Below, piece by piece: positions 9,272 through 17,909 of a DNA stretch of 64,000 nt (position 1 is its first letter; every line of letters starts with the position of its first letter). Where the stretch lies: assembly GCA_017621055.1 (NCBI GenBank), contig JAGATX010000033.1, forward strand, positions 44,100 to 108,099. Direction: 5' to 3'. Position numbers and translations under genes: made by a program. The DNA comes from Muribaculaceae bacterium. GTDB taxonomy: Bacteria; Bacteroidota; Bacteroidia; Bacteroidales; Muribaculaceae. The notes beneath the pieces were generated by a model. It was not told the DNA's origin, did no database searches, and saw only the letters and a list, made by a program, of their open reading frames with translations.

Positions 9272-10078
9272 ATGTTCAAAATAGTAGAAAAGACATATTT
9301 TTCGCCCAAGGTGGTGCGCCTTGTGGTAGAGGCGCCGGAAGTCGCCAAGGCGCGGCGTGCCGGCCACTTCGTGATAGTCCGCACTGGTGAGGGCGGAGAA
9401 CGCATACCCCTCACTATCGCCGACGCTGACATCGACGCCGGCACAATAACCCTTGTGGTTCAGGCCGTGGGCCTTTCCACAGAGAAAATATGTGCTCTCA
9501 ATGTAGACGACAGCCTCACCGACCTTGTGGGGCCTCTTGGCCGCGCCACCGATGTAGGGCTTCGTGATGGCACTGTGGTGTGCTGTGGCGGCGGCGTGGG
9601 CGTGGCGCCCCTGCTGCCCATCATCAAGGCTTTCAAGGATGCCGGCAACCGGGTGGTTAGTGTGCTGGCCGCCCGTAACCGCGACCTGATAATCCTTGAG
9701 GATGAAGTGCGCGAATATTCCGACGAAGTGGTGATCATGACCGACGACGGTAGCTATGGCCGCAAGGGTCTTGTCACCGCCGGCGTCGAGGAAGTGCTTA
9801 ACCGCGAGCATGTTGCCGAAGTAGTGGCCATAGGGCCGCCGGTGATGATGAAATTCGTGGCTCTGCTCACCAAGAAGTACGATGTGCCGACAGTGTGCTC
9901 GCTCAACACCATTATGGTCGACGGCACGGGCATGTGCGGCGCCTGCCGAGTGAATGTGGGCGGCAAGATGCGCTTTGTGTGCGTCGACGGCCCCGAATTC
10001 GATGCCCATCAGGTGGATTTCGATGAGATGATAATGCGTATGCGTGCCTACGACGCGCCCAAAAATAATGCAAAATGA
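9272..10078 (+). CDS. FAD/NAD-binding oxidoreductase subunit, NfnA (NfnS)-like
   Basis: A 268-residue protein of the ferredoxin-NADP reductase type. The N-terminal FAD-binding barrel includes ERIPLTIAD. The NAD-binding part has CCGGGVGVAPLLPI. The C-terminus carries the Cys cluster CSLNTIMVDGTGMCGAC plus a later Cys, expected to hold a [2Fe-2S] cluster. Together with the next gene (ATGA overlap) it matches the small and large subunits of NADH-dependent ferredoxin:NADP oxidoreductase, an electron-bifurcating transhydrogenase. A sulfide dehydrogenase or glutamate synthase-like role remains possible, because family members are often annotated that way. Confidence 0.85.
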   Translation: MFKIVEKTYFSPKVVRLVVEAPEVAKARRAGHFVIVRTGEGGERIPLTIADADIDAGTITLVVQAVGLSTEKICALNVDDSLTDLVGPLGRATDVGLRDGTVVCCGGGVGVAPLLPIIKAFKDAGNRVVSVLAARNRDLIILEDEVREYSDEVVIMTDDGSYGRKGLVTAGVEEVLNREHVAEVVAIGPPVMMKFVALLTKKYDVPTVCSLNTIMVDGTGMCGACRVNVGGKMRFVCVDGPEFDAHQVDFDEMIMRMRAYDAPKNNAK

Positions 10079-11538
10079 CAATCGAAAATAATAGTGGACG
10101 CGACAGCGCCGTCCGCGAAAAATTGCGCAAGGCTCTCTCCGCAAAAGAGCGCACGGCAATACCCCGTCAGACCATGCCCACCCTCGACGCCGACTATCGG
10201 CGCCACAGCAACGAGGAGGTGAACTGCGGATTTACAGCCGACCAGGCACAGATAGAGGCTACACGCTGTCTGGATTGCCCCGATCCCGGCTGTGTGAAAG
10301 GCTGCCCCGTAGCCATCGACATCCCCGGGTTCATCAAGGCCGTGCAGACCGACGATATAGCCGGCGCCTATGCCACGCTGCGGCGTACCAGCGCGCTGCC
10401 TGCGGTGTGCGGTCGTGTGTGCCCTCAGGAGAGGCAGTGCGAGAGCAAATGCATATACAACAAGATGAAGAAGGAGCCGGTGGCTATCGGTAACCTCGAG
10501 CGCTATGCCGCCGACACCGCCCGCGGGCGCCATATCGGTGAGAATACCCCCGCCGCTCCGCGAAACGGCCTGAAAGTGGCCGTCATAGGTTCGGGTCCGT
10601 CGGGTCTTTCGTTTGCCGGCGACATGGCGGCGCGAGGATATGATGTAGATGTCTACGAGGCTCTCCATCAGATCGGGGGCGTCCTCAAATATGGCATACC
10701 CGAGTTCCGCCTTCCCAACAGTGTGGTGGATTATGAGCTCGAGGGGCTGCGACGCGCCGGCGTGCATTTCCATACCGACACCATAGCCGGCAAGACCCTG
10801 GGATATGATGATTTCCTCGATATGGGTTACAGCGGCATTTTTGTGGGCTCCGGCGCCGGATTGCCCCGTTTCATGGGAATACCGGGCGAAAACCTCATCG
10901 GGGTGATGAGCTCAAATGAATACCTCACCCGTATAAACCTGATGGGCGCCGGCCGTCCGGGCAGCGACACCCCCGTGCTCAAGGGGCGTTCCGTTGCCGT
11001 CATCGGCGGCGGCAATACCGCCATGGACTCGGCGCGCACGGCAGTGCGAATGGGCGCCGAGAGGGTAGTGATAGTATATCGCCGCAGCGAGAACGAGATG
11101 CCGGCGCGCGCCGAAGAGGTGCGCCATGCCCGCGAGGAGGGTGTGGAATTCCGCACGCTCTGCAATCCCGTGGAGTATATCGGCGACGAAAACGGCCGCG
11201 TGGTGTCCGCACGCCTCCAGCGCATGGAACTCGGCGAGCCCGACGCCAGCGGGCGCCGCAGCCCCGTGCCTGTCGAGGGTGCCGTCGATACCGTGGAGTT
11301 CGACCAGGTGATAGTCAGCGTTGGTGTTTCGCCAAATCCGTTGGTGCCGAGCAGCATCGACGGCCTCGAAACAGAACGGCGCGGCACCCTTGTTGTCGAC
11401 GAGAACCTGCGCACTACCTTGCCCCTGATTTTCGCCGGGGGTGACATCGTTCGCGGGGGCGCCACGGTGATACTGGCCATGGGCGACGGCCGCAAGGCCG
11501 CAGCCGCCATGGCCGCACAGATAGAATCGGGCAGATGA
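10075..11538 (+). CDS. NADPH-dependent glutamate synthase beta-like subunit, NfnB (NfnL)-like
   Basis: A 487-residue protein with two [4Fe-4S] Cys clusters near the N-terminus (CLDCPDPGCVKGCP and CGRVCPQERQCESKC). These are followed by an FAD-binding GSGPSGLSFAGD motif and an NADPH-binding GGGNTAMDSART motif, then a C-terminal FAD-closing segment (FAGGDIVRGGATVI). No glutamate synthase large subunit is nearby. The partner is the upstream NfnA-like gene, so a ferredoxin/NAD(P)H transhydrogenase is the better reading. Its stop overlaps the start of the ZnuA-like gene by four bases. Confidence 0.88.
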   Translation: MTIENNSGRDSAVREKLRKALSAKERTAIPRQTMPTLDADYRRHSNEEVNCGFTADQAQIEATRCLDCPDPGCVKGCPVAIDIPGFIKAVQTDDIAGAYATLRRTSALPAVCGRVCPQERQCESKCIYNKMKKEPVAIGNLERYAADTARGRHIGENTPAAPRNGLKVAVIGSGPSGLSFAGDMAARGYDVDVYEALHQIGGVLKYGIPEFRLPNSVVDYELEGLRRAGVHFHTDTIAGKTLGYDDFLDMGYSGIFVGSGAGLPRFMGIPGENLIGVMSSNEYLTRINLMGAGRPGSDTPVLKGRSVAVIGGGNTAMDSARTAVRMGAERVVIVYRRSENEMPARAEEVRHAREEGVEFRTLCNPVEYIGDENGRVVSARLQRMELGEPDASGRRSPVPVEGAVDTVEFDQVIVSVGVSPNPLVPSSIDGLETERRGTLVVDENLRTTLPLIFAGGDIVRGGATVILAMGDGRKAAAAMAAQIESGR

Positions 11539-12395
11539 GGAATTTCCGGAGTACCATCCCGGCACTTCTGATTGCCGTCCTGGTGTTGGGTTCGTGTTCG
11601 CGCACTGCCGAACGCGACGGACGTCCCGTGCTCGCCGTGAGCATAGCGCCCCAGCGGACGTTGCTTCAGGCTATTGCCGGTTCCGATTACGAAGTGGTTA
11701 CCGTGCTGCCCGGAGGTACCGACCCCGAGAGCTACGACCCCACGCCGGCACAGCGTCGCGCCGTGGCCGATGCCGATGCCTATTTCATTACCGGCGCTTT
11801 CGCCTTTGAGCAGACAATGGCCGATGCGCTGCCCGACAGCGCGGAGGTCATCGACGGTAACGCCGGTATTGAGATGATCTACGGCACACACGGCGAGGAT
11901 GTGCACGGAAACATACATGCCGACCCGCATATCTGGATGTCGGCGAGGAACATGCGCACCATGGCCGCCGGAATGGCCGCCTGCCTTGCGCGCCTTCGCC
12001 CCGATCATGCCCGGATTTACGCACATCGCAGCGACAGCCTCGCTGCCGTTATCGACAGCCTCGACGCCGCCATCGCCGCCATCCTTGCCGGGGCGCCGAC
12101 CCACGCTTTTGCCGTTCGGCATCCGTCGCTGAGCTACTTTGCCCGCGACTACGGTCTGCGGCAGCATGCCATCGGTATGGACGGCAAGGAGATGAGCACT
12201 TCGGGCGTACGCCGCGTCATCGACGAGGCGCGCGCCGACAGCGTGGCCGTATTCTTCGTAGAAACCGACGAGCAGGCGGAGCGCATAGCCTCTGTGGCTC
12301 AGGGTATCGGTGCAAGAACGGTTGTTGTTAATCTTCTCGATGCCGACTGGCAGCGACAGCTTCAAAGCGTAGCCCATGCAATCGCCAGGCCATAG
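11535..12395 (+). CDS. Zinc-binding ABC transporter substrate-binding lipoprotein, ZnuA-like
   Basis: A 286-residue lipoprotein; the lipobox is LVLGSC at about residues 17-22. It has the cluster A-I metal-binding features: a DPESYDPTPAQ segment in place of the usual DPHxYEP, a His/Asp-rich loop (HGEDVHGNIHADPHIW), an RHPSLSYFARDYGL segment with the third His, and a C-terminal acidic position (FFVETDEQ). It delivers Zn2+ (or Mn2+) to an inner-membrane permease. The first metal-site His is replaced by Glu-Ser in DPESYD, which is a little unusual. It is followed with a 20-base overlap by the ATPase gene; no permease gene is next to it. Confidence 0.85.
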   Translation: MRNFRSTIPALLIAVLVLGSCSRTAERDGRPVLAVSIAPQRTLLQAIAGSDYEVVTVLPGGTDPESYDPTPAQRRAVADADAYFITGAFAFEQTMADALPDSAEVIDGNAGIEMIYGTHGEDVHGNIHADPHIWMSARNMRTMAAGMAACLARLRPDHARIYAHRSDSLAAVIDSLDAAIAAILAGAPTHAFAVRHPSLSYFARDYGLRQHAIGMDGKEMSTSGVRRVIDEARADSVAVFFVETDEQAERIASVAQGIGARTVVVNLLDADWQRQLQSVAHAIARP

Positions 12396-13119
12396 CGAAC
12401 ACTGCCGATGCGGCGAATGCCGTCACGACGGGGCGCGTCATGCCCTCATTCGGCTTGAAAACGTGAATTTAGCACGCGAAGGCCGCAGTGTGCTCTCCGA
12501 TATCAACATCACTGTCGACAACGGTGATTTTGTGGCCATCACCGGACCAAACGGCGGCGGAAAGACAACGATACTGCGCATAATACTGGGGCTTCTGCGC
12601 CCTGACAGCGGACGCGTGGAGTTTTTCGGCGCCGACGGCGGCCGCGTACAGGCGCTCCGCTTCGGCTATCTGCCGCAGAAGAATGCCGTCGACTCCCATT
12701 TCCCCATCACCGTCGGCGAAGTTGTGGCTTCCGGTCTTCTCGCTGAGAAGGGGATGAAAAGCGAGACCAAGCGGCGGCTCATCGATGAGTCGCTCGCCGC
12801 TGTGGACCTCGCCGAGCTGTCGAGCCGTCCCATCGGCAAGCTTTCGGGCGGCCAGTTGCAGCGTGCCCTGCTGGCGCGTGCCATAGTGCGCCGCCCGTCG
12901 GTGCTTGTGCTCGACGAGCCACTGAGCTATATCGACAAGCACTTCGAGGATAAGCTTTATCCTCTTATCGAGAACATTGCGCGCAGTGCCACCGTGCTGC
13001 TGGTGAGCCATGAGATGAGCCGCATTGCCGGTATGGCGAACCGGCATATTATCGTGGACCACACGCTCACCGAGTGTACGGCCCGTCACCATTGCCAGCC
13101 ACCGGAGTGCTCCGATTGA
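12376..13119 (+). CDS. Metal ABC transporter ATP-binding protein, ZnuC-like, with His/Cys-rich ends
   Basis: A 247-residue ABC ATPase with Walker A (GPNGGGKTT), Q-loop (YLPQK), signature (LSGGQLQRALLARA), Walker B (VLVLDEP) and switch His (LLVSHEM). The first 20 residues (HSEHCRCGECRHDGARH region) and the last 12 (CTARHHCQPPEC) are rich in His and Cys and could bind metal; this is not typical of ZnuC cores. It overlaps the ZnuA-like gene by 20 bases. The membrane permease expected in such an operon is not found; the next gene is an alkyltransferase-type protein. The role in zinc uptake is inferred from family and neighbour. Confidence 0.85.
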   Translation: MQSPGHSEHCRCGECRHDGARHALIRLENVNLAREGRSVLSDINITVDNGDFVAITGPNGGGKTTILRIILGLLRPDSGRVEFFGADGGRVQALRFGYLPQKNAVDSHFPITVGEVVASGLLAEKGMKSETKRRLIDESLAAVDLAELSSRPIGKLSGGQLQRALLARAIVRRPSVLVLDEPLSYIDKHFEDKLYPLIENIARSATVLLVSHEMSRIAGMANRHIIVDHTLTECTARHHCQPPECSD

Positions 13120-13124
13120 CCGAC

Positions 13125-13427
13125 ATGGATTTTGTCCGTGCCGTGGAGGAAGTGGTTCGCGCCATACCTCGCGGCCGCGTGCTTACCTACGGCGATGTGG
13201 CAGCGCTGGCCGGTATGCCAGGCTATGCCCGACAGGTAGGAAAGACATTGGGAGCCATGGGCTTCGACTCGCCGGTGCCATGCCATCGCGTGGTGACCGT
13301 GCAGGGGCGAACCGCGCCCCACTGGCCCGGGCAGGTAGAATTGCTCCGGGCGGAGGGTGTGGCGTTTGTCGGCGCCGTCAACGTGGATATGAAACGCCAC
13401 CGCTGGCGCCCCGCCGACGAATTCTGA
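13125..13427 (+). CDS. MGMT family protein (O6-alkylguanine-DNA alkyltransferase C-terminal domain)
   Basis: A protein of about 100 residues consisting only of the DNA-binding/active-site domain. It keeps the PCHRV active-site motif (SPVPCHRVV) with the methyl-accepting Cys, the RGRVLTYGDVAALAG helix-turn-helix segment and a conserved arginine finger region. Lone domains of this size are alkyltransferases or, when Cys is replaced, alkyltransferase-like proteins; here Cys is present. The start is taken at the ATG at 13125. A TTG at 13116 overlapping the ZnuC-like stop is an alternative. It converges with trpB2, ending two bases from that stop. Confidence 0.85.
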   Translation: MDFVRAVEEVVRAIPRGRVLTYGDVAALAGMPGYARQVGKTLGAMGFDSPVPCHRVVTVQGRTAPHWPGQVELLRAEGVAFVGAVNVDMKRHRWRPADEF

Positions 13428-13429
13428 AT

Positions 13430-14785
13430 TCAGTCCTTGAGGCTTTTCCGAATGTCGTCGTCCGAGAGAGTGTAGTTCACTAAGTTGCCGGCAAGATACT
13501 GGTCGTAGGCGCTCATGTCGATCAGACCGTGGCCCGACAGGTTGAAGAGAATTACCTTCTTCTCGCCGGTTTCCTTGCATTTTTGCGCTTCCTTAATTGT
13601 TGCGGCGATAGCGTGGCATGATTCGGGTGCGGGAATGATGCCCTCGGCGCGTGCGAAGAGCGTGCCGGCGGCGAACGACTCGAGCTGATCGATATCGACG
13701 GCCTCCATGAGCTTGTCCTTCAGCAGTTGGGACACAATAACTCCGGCGCCGTGGTAGCGCAGGCCGCCGGCGTGGATGTTTGCGGGCGTGAAATTGTGGC
13801 CGAGGGTGAACATGGGCAGGAGGGGAGTGAGACCTGCCTCGTCGCCGAAATCATAGCGGAATTCGCCGCGTGTGAGCTTGGGGCACGATGCCGGTTCGGC
13901 GGCGATGAAACGTGTGGCCTTCGGTGCCGTGCCTTCGTAGCGGTGACGCATGAACGGGAAAGCCAGACCGCCGAAGTTGGAGCCACCTCCGAAGCAGGCA
14001 ATCACTATGTCGGGGTATTCCCCGGCCATTTCCATCTGTTTTTCGGCTTCGAGGCCAATCACGGTCTGATGGAGCGACACATGGGAAAGAACAGAGCCGA
14101 GGGTGTACTTGCAGTTCGGGGTTGTCATGGCCAGCTCGACGGCTTCCGATATGGCGGTGCCGAGCGAACCCTGATGGTGGGGATGGGCTGTGAGGATATC
14201 TTTGCCGGCACGTGTGGACATCGACGGCGATGGCGTTACCTGCGCTCCGAAGGTCTGCATGATGCTGCGGCGGTATGGTTTCTGCTCATAGGAGATTTTC
14301 ACCTGATAGACAGCGGCTTCGAGGCCGAACAGGCTGGCGGCGTAGGCCAGCGACGCGCCCCATTGTCCGGCGCCGGTTTCGGTAGTTATGTTGGTCACGC
14401 CCTCTTCCTTGCAGTAGTATGCCTGCGGTATGGCCGAGTTGAGTTTGTGCGAGCCCATAGGGCTGACGCTCTCGTTCTTGAAGTAAATGTGCGCGGGCGT
14501 TCCGAGAGCTTTTTCGAGCCCGGTGGCACGCACAAGGGGTGTGGAGCGGTAGTATTTGTACATTTCGCGCACGGCGTCGGGAATTTCAATCCAGCGGTCG
14601 GTCTGGTTCAGTTCCTGACGGCACAGTTCCTTGGCGAAAATGGGGTAGAGGTCTTCGGGAGTCAGTGGCTGGTGTGTGGCGGGGTTGAGCGGCGGCATGG
14701 GCTTGGTGGTCATGTCGGCCTGGATGTTGTACCAGTAGCGTGGTATCTGCTCCTCGTCGAGGAGGTAGCGTTTTTTCTGTGACAT
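13430..14785 (-). CDS. trpB2: Tryptophan synthase beta chain, TrpB2 type
   Basis: A 451-residue PLP enzyme of the TrpB2 subfamily, longer than classical TrpB and with the extended N-terminus typical of the group. The PLP-lysine motif is SPMGSHKLNSA. The Glu-containing TTETGAGQWG loop and the CFGGGSNFGG phosphate-binding loop are intact. It converts indole and serine to tryptophan, usually as a stand-alone enzyme without TrpA. No trp genes are nearby, which fits an indole-salvage role. The start is at 14785 (MSQKKRYLL); an upstream TTG would add twelve non-conserved residues. Confidence 0.93.
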   Translation of the reverse strand: MSQKKRYLLDEEQIPRYWYNIQADMTTKPMPPLNPATHQPLTPEDLYPIFAKELCRQELNQTDRWIEIPDAVREMYKYYRSTPLVRATGLEKALGTPAHIYFKNESVSPMGSHKLNSAIPQAYYCKEEGVTNITTETGAGQWGASLAYAASLFGLEAAVYQVKISYEQKPYRRSIMQTFGAQVTPSPSMSTRAGKDILTAHPHHQGSLGTAISEAVELAMTTPNCKYTLGSVLSHVSLHQTVIGLEAEKQMEMAGEYPDIVIACFGGGSNFGGLAFPFMRHRYEGTAPKATRFIAAEPASCPKLTRGEFRYDFGDEAGLTPLLPMFTLGHNFTPANIHAGGLRYHGAGVIVSQLLKDKLMEAVDIDQLESFAAGTLFARAEGIIPAPESCHAIAATIKEAQKCKETGEKKVILFNLSGHGLIDMSAYDQYLAGNLVNYTLSDDDIRKSLKD

Positions 14786-14911
14786 TTTGAAATGGTTTGT
14801 AAAACGGCGTAAAGTTAGCAATTTTATGCCATAGTTGACATATTCGGGCTGAACTTTCGTGGCTGCACCGCGTTATAATTACAGATTTACAAATAAAAAC
14901 TTCATCAAATT

Positions 14912-15388
14912 ATGAAAGAAATAGCACTTACGGGTAATGTCAATCATGTATCGGCTGATATCACCGGCAAACTGCTTGGCGCCGGTCTGAGTGTGGCAGC
15001 CTATGTGGACTATCCCGAAAGGGTGATGCTCGACGACAGTCGCCTAACCGTCGAGGGCGTCGATTTCCATAGCGTCGACAGCTTGGAAAAGGCATTGTCG
15101 GGCTATACCGATGCTATCCTCACCTACAGCGACGACCTCGAGAACCTCTATACCAACGATTTGACGCTCAAAACCTTTGTCGATACCGTGTTTGCGGCAC
15201 GCAAGGCCGGTGTGGCGCGTATCATCGTGGTGGGCTCGCCGCTCTCCGAAGCGTTTTTCGTAACGGAGCTTCGCCGTCTCGACGATATCGACTGGGTATT
15301 CATCAGTACCGAGGGCGATTATCCGGACCGTGTGGTGGAGCAGGTTGTCAATCCCACTCTCCATAAAGAAGAATACAAAGAAGATTGA
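14912..15388 (+). CDS. Small Rossmann-like NAD(P)-binding protein
   Basis: A 158-residue protein resembling a shortened SDR/NmrA-type fold. It has an initial strand and turn (MKEIALTGNVNHVSADITGKLLGAGLSVAAYV), an acidic strand end, a middle segment (TDAILTYSDD) and RIIVVGSPLSEAFF. The usual glycine triplet GxxGxxG is replaced by GNVNHVSADITGKLL, so cofactor binding is uncertain. It is cytoplasmic and of unknown function. It has its own terminator downstream and an unrelated minus-strand gene upstream. Confidence 0.7.
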   Translation: MKEIALTGNVNHVSADITGKLLGAGLSVAAYVDYPERVMLDDSRLTVEGVDFHSVDSLEKALSGYTDAILTYSDDLENLYTNDLTLKTFVDTVFAARKAGVARIIVVGSPLSEAFFVTELRRLDDIDWVFISTEGDYPDRVVEQVVNPTLHKEEYKED

Positions 15389-15435
15389 CTCATTCTCTCT
15401 CTCTTCCCGCAAATAACCTCATTCTCTCTCTCTTC
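15389..15435. repeat. 18-bp tandem direct repeat after a stop codon
   Basis: CTCATTCTCTCTCTCTTC occurs exactly at 15389-15406 and again at 15418-15435, a 29-base period, starting immediately after the TGA at 15388. It is pyrimidine-only apart from one A per copy. Confidence 0.8.
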
Positions 15436-15438
15436 TCT

Positions 15439-15481
15439 GCCGGGGGCTGTCGCCGCAAGCGTAAGCTCCCGGCTTTATTTT
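15439..15481 (+). terminator. Intrinsic terminator for the small Rossmann gene
   Basis: A 10-bp stem, GCCGGGGGCT with AGCTCCCGGC (one G-U), is followed by TTTATTTT. Confidence 0.7.
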
Positions 15482-15510
15482 GGAACCGGGGATTGGGAAC
15501 CGGGAAAAAG

Positions 15511-15541
15511 CAGCCCCGCCGGGAGGGGTTCGGCGGGGCTG
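15511..15541 (-). terminator. Intrinsic terminator of the EF-G2 gene
   Basis: An 11-bp perfect stem, CAGCCCCGCCG with CGGCGGGGCTG. On the minus strand it is followed by CTTTTTCCC. It lies just downstream of the stop at 15564. Confidence 0.8.
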
Positions 15542-15563
15542 AGGTATATGACAATGATTGGAA

Positions 15564-17720
15564 TTATTCCTCGGTGTTCTTTTCGGCGTATTCGCGCAGG
15601 AGCTTTTCCTGAACATCGCCGGGCACGAGTTCATAACCGGCGAACTTCATGGTGAACGACGAGCGTCCGCCGGTGATGGAGCTCAGCGCGGTACTGTAGC
15701 TCGACATTTCCTTGAGAGGCACCTTGGCGGAGATTTTTTCGAAGCCGTTTTCGGAGCTCATGCCCATGATTATGGCACGGCGTCCCTGCAGGTCGCCCAT
15801 CACATCGCCCATCACGTCGGCGGGCACGAAGACTTCCACATCGTAGACGGGCTCGAGCACCTTGGGCGCTGCCTCGCGGAAGGCCTGGCTGAAGGCGTTG
15901 CGTCCGGCAAGACGGAAGGAGATTTCGTTGGAGTCCACCGGGTGCATCTTGCCGTCGTAGATGCACACACGCACGTCGCGGGCGTATGAGCCGGTGAGCG
16001 GCCCCTGTTCCATGCGGTCCATCAGGCCTTTGACGATTGCGGGGATGAAGCGGGTGTCGATGGCGCCGCCGACGATGCAGTTGCACACCACGAGTTTGCC
16101 GCCCCATGCCAGAGGTATTTCCTGGGTATCGCGGACGTTCATCTTGAACTCCTGGTTACCGAAGCGGTAGGTGTCCGGTGCGGGCATGCCCTCGGTGTAG
16201 GGTTCGATGATGATGTGCACTTCGCCGAACTGACCGGCGCCGCCGCTCTGTTTCTTGTGGCGGTAGTCTGCACGCGCTGCCTTGGTGATGGTTTCGCGGT
16301 AGGGTATGCGGGGTTCGTCGAAGACGATGGGGAGTTTGTCGTTGTTCTCCACACGCCATTTGAGGGTGCGCAGGTGGAATTCGCCCTGACCGGAGAGAAT
16401 GGTCTGCTTGAGCTCCTTGCTCTGCTCCACGATCCATGTGGGGTCTTCTTCGTGCATGCGGGTGAGGATGCCGGCAAGTTTCTCGGCGTCGCTCTCGGTG
16501 ACGGGGCGCACGGCGCGCTGATATTTGGGCGCGGGATATTTTATGAAGTCGAAGGCTATGTCGCAGCCCTTTTCATCGAGGGTGTTGCCGGTGCGCACGT
16601 CCTTGAGTTTGACGGTGGCGCCGATATCGCCGGCTTCGAGGACGTCGACGGCAGTCTTTATCTGGCCGCATACGCAGAAGAGCTGTGCAAAGCGCTCTTT
16701 GCTGCCGCGGGTAATGTTCTCGAGGTCGGCGCCGGCCTTGAGGGTGCCGCTCATAACCTTGAAATAACTTACTTCGCCGATATGGGGCTCAACGGTGGTC
16801 TTGAAGATGAACACGCTGAGCGGACCGGCGGCGTCGGCCTTGACTTCGCGGCCTTCGGTGTCGACGGGTGCAGGCATATCGTCCACAAAGGGAACGACGT
16901 TACCTAAGAATTCCATCATGCGGCGCACGCCCATGTCCTTTTCGGCGCTCACACAGAACACCGGATAGATGGAACGGTCGATCAGACCTTTGCGGATACC
17001 TAAGCGCAGCTCGTCCTCCGTGAGATGCTCTTCTTCGAAGAATTTCTCCATCAGGGTGTCGTCGTTCTCGGCGGCGGCCTCTACCAGGGCGCGGTGCAGT
17101 TCCATGGCCTTGGGCATCTCCTCGGCGGGTATGTCTTCGATTTTGGGTACGCCGCCCTCGGGCCCCCACGAGTATTTTTTCATGAGCAGGACGTCGATCA
17201 TGGCATTGAAGCCGGCACCCGATGCCAGCGGATACTGAACGGGCACCACTTTGGGACCGAAGATTTCCTTCATCTGCTCTATCACGTTGTCGTAGTCGGC
17301 TTTTTCGCCGTCGAGCTGGTTGAGGGCGAAGATCACCGGCTTTTTCAGCGAGGTGGCCGTGCGGAAGATGTTCTGCGTGCCTACTTCCACGCCGTACTGG
17401 CCGTTCACCACGATCACGCCCGTATCCGTGACGTTGAGAGCCGTGATGGCGCTGCCTACGAAGTCGTCGGCGCCCGGGCAATCGATCACGTTGAGTTTCT
17501 TGTCGAGGAATTCGGCATAGAACACGGTGGAGAACACCGAGTAGCCATACTCTTTTTCCACGGGGAAATAGTCGCTGACAGTGTTTTTGGCATCGATGGT
17601 GCCGCGACGTTTTATAACTCCACACTCGTAGAGCATAGCTTCAGCGAGTGTGGTTTTACCCGAGCCTTTGCTACCGAGCAAGGCTATGTTTTTGATTTCT
17701 TTGGTTTTGTAGATTTTCAT
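15564..17720 (-). CDS. fusA2: Elongation factor G paralogue EF-G2, probably non-GTP-hydrolysing
   Basis: A 718-residue EF-G homologue with all five domains. Motif G1 is GSKGSGKTT. In G3 the canonical DTPGH sequence reads DCPGADDF, so the catalytic His is Ala. G4 reads NQLD instead of NKxD. Domain IV/V segments (QSGGAGQFGEVHI, GWGGKL-like, PADVMGDVMGDLQGRR) are well kept. Family knowledge: the Bacteroides thetaiotaomicron paralogue EF-G2 supports slow translation without GTP hydrolysis and is needed in carbon-starved gut conditions. The missing His here fits that group. It acts on the ribosome. It is monocistronic with a terminator; no TAnnTTTG box is obvious just upstream, which would fit an activator-dependent promoter (inference). 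Confidence 0.92.
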   Translation of the reverse strand: MKIYKTKEIKNIALLGSKGSGKTTLAEAMLYECGVIKRRGTIDAKNTVSDYFPVEKEYGYSVFSTVFYAEFLDKKLNVIDCPGADDFVGSAITALNVTDTGVIVVNGQYGVEVGTQNIFRTATSLKKPVIFALNQLDGEKADYDNVIEQMKEIFGPKVVPVQYPLASGAGFNAMIDVLLMKKYSWGPEGGVPKIEDIPAEEMPKAMELHRALVEAAAENDDTLMEKFFEEEHLTEDELRLGIRKGLIDRSIYPVFCVSAEKDMGVRRMMEFLGNVVPFVDDMPAPVDTEGREVKADAAGPLSVFIFKTTVEPHIGEVSYFKVMSGTLKAGADLENITRGSKERFAQLFCVCGQIKTAVDVLEAGDIGATVKLKDVRTGNTLDEKGCDIAFDFIKYPAPKYQRAVRPVTESDAEKLAGILTRMHEEDPTWIVEQSKELKQTILSGQGEFHLRTLKWRVENNDKLPIVFDEPRIPYRETITKAARADYRHKKQSGGAGQFGEVHIIIEPYTEGMPAPDTYRFGNQEFKMNVRDTQEIPLAWGGKLVVCNCIVGGAIDTRFIPAIVKGLMDRMEQGPLTGSYARDVRVCIYDGKMHPVDSNEISFRLAGRNAFSQAFREAAPKVLEPVYDVEVFVPADVMGDVMGDLQGRRAIIMGMSSENGFEKISAKVPLKEMSSYSTALSSITGGRSSFTMKFAGYELVPGDVQEKLLREYAEKNTEE

Positions 17721-17848
17721 GCTATCAGGTGTTTGTTTTAGTTCGTAGTTTGGAGCGGAGCCGCCGTGGGCTCTTTTCCTTTTTCGGCTGCAATTTAGTT
17801 ATAATTTTTCAGAAAATGGACTTTTATAAATATGTTATGCAACATAAA

Positions 17849-17880
17849 AAGAGGCTGCGCCCGTGTCCGGGCAGCCTCTT
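17849..17880 (-). terminator. Intrinsic terminator of the BspA-type gene
   Basis: AAGAGGCTGC pairs perfectly with GCAGCCTCTT, and the loop holds a CCCG/CGGG extension. On the minus strand it is followed by TTTTTATG. Confidence 0.8.
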
Positions 17881-17909
17881 GGCTATTGGTGTTCTGTAAA
17901 ATCCTGATA

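Noticed and set aside
10827-12377. A 516-codon minus-strand frame opposite the Nfn and Znu genes
   Set aside because: The plus strand has well-defined enzyme motifs and ATGA-coupled genes; the antisense frame has none.
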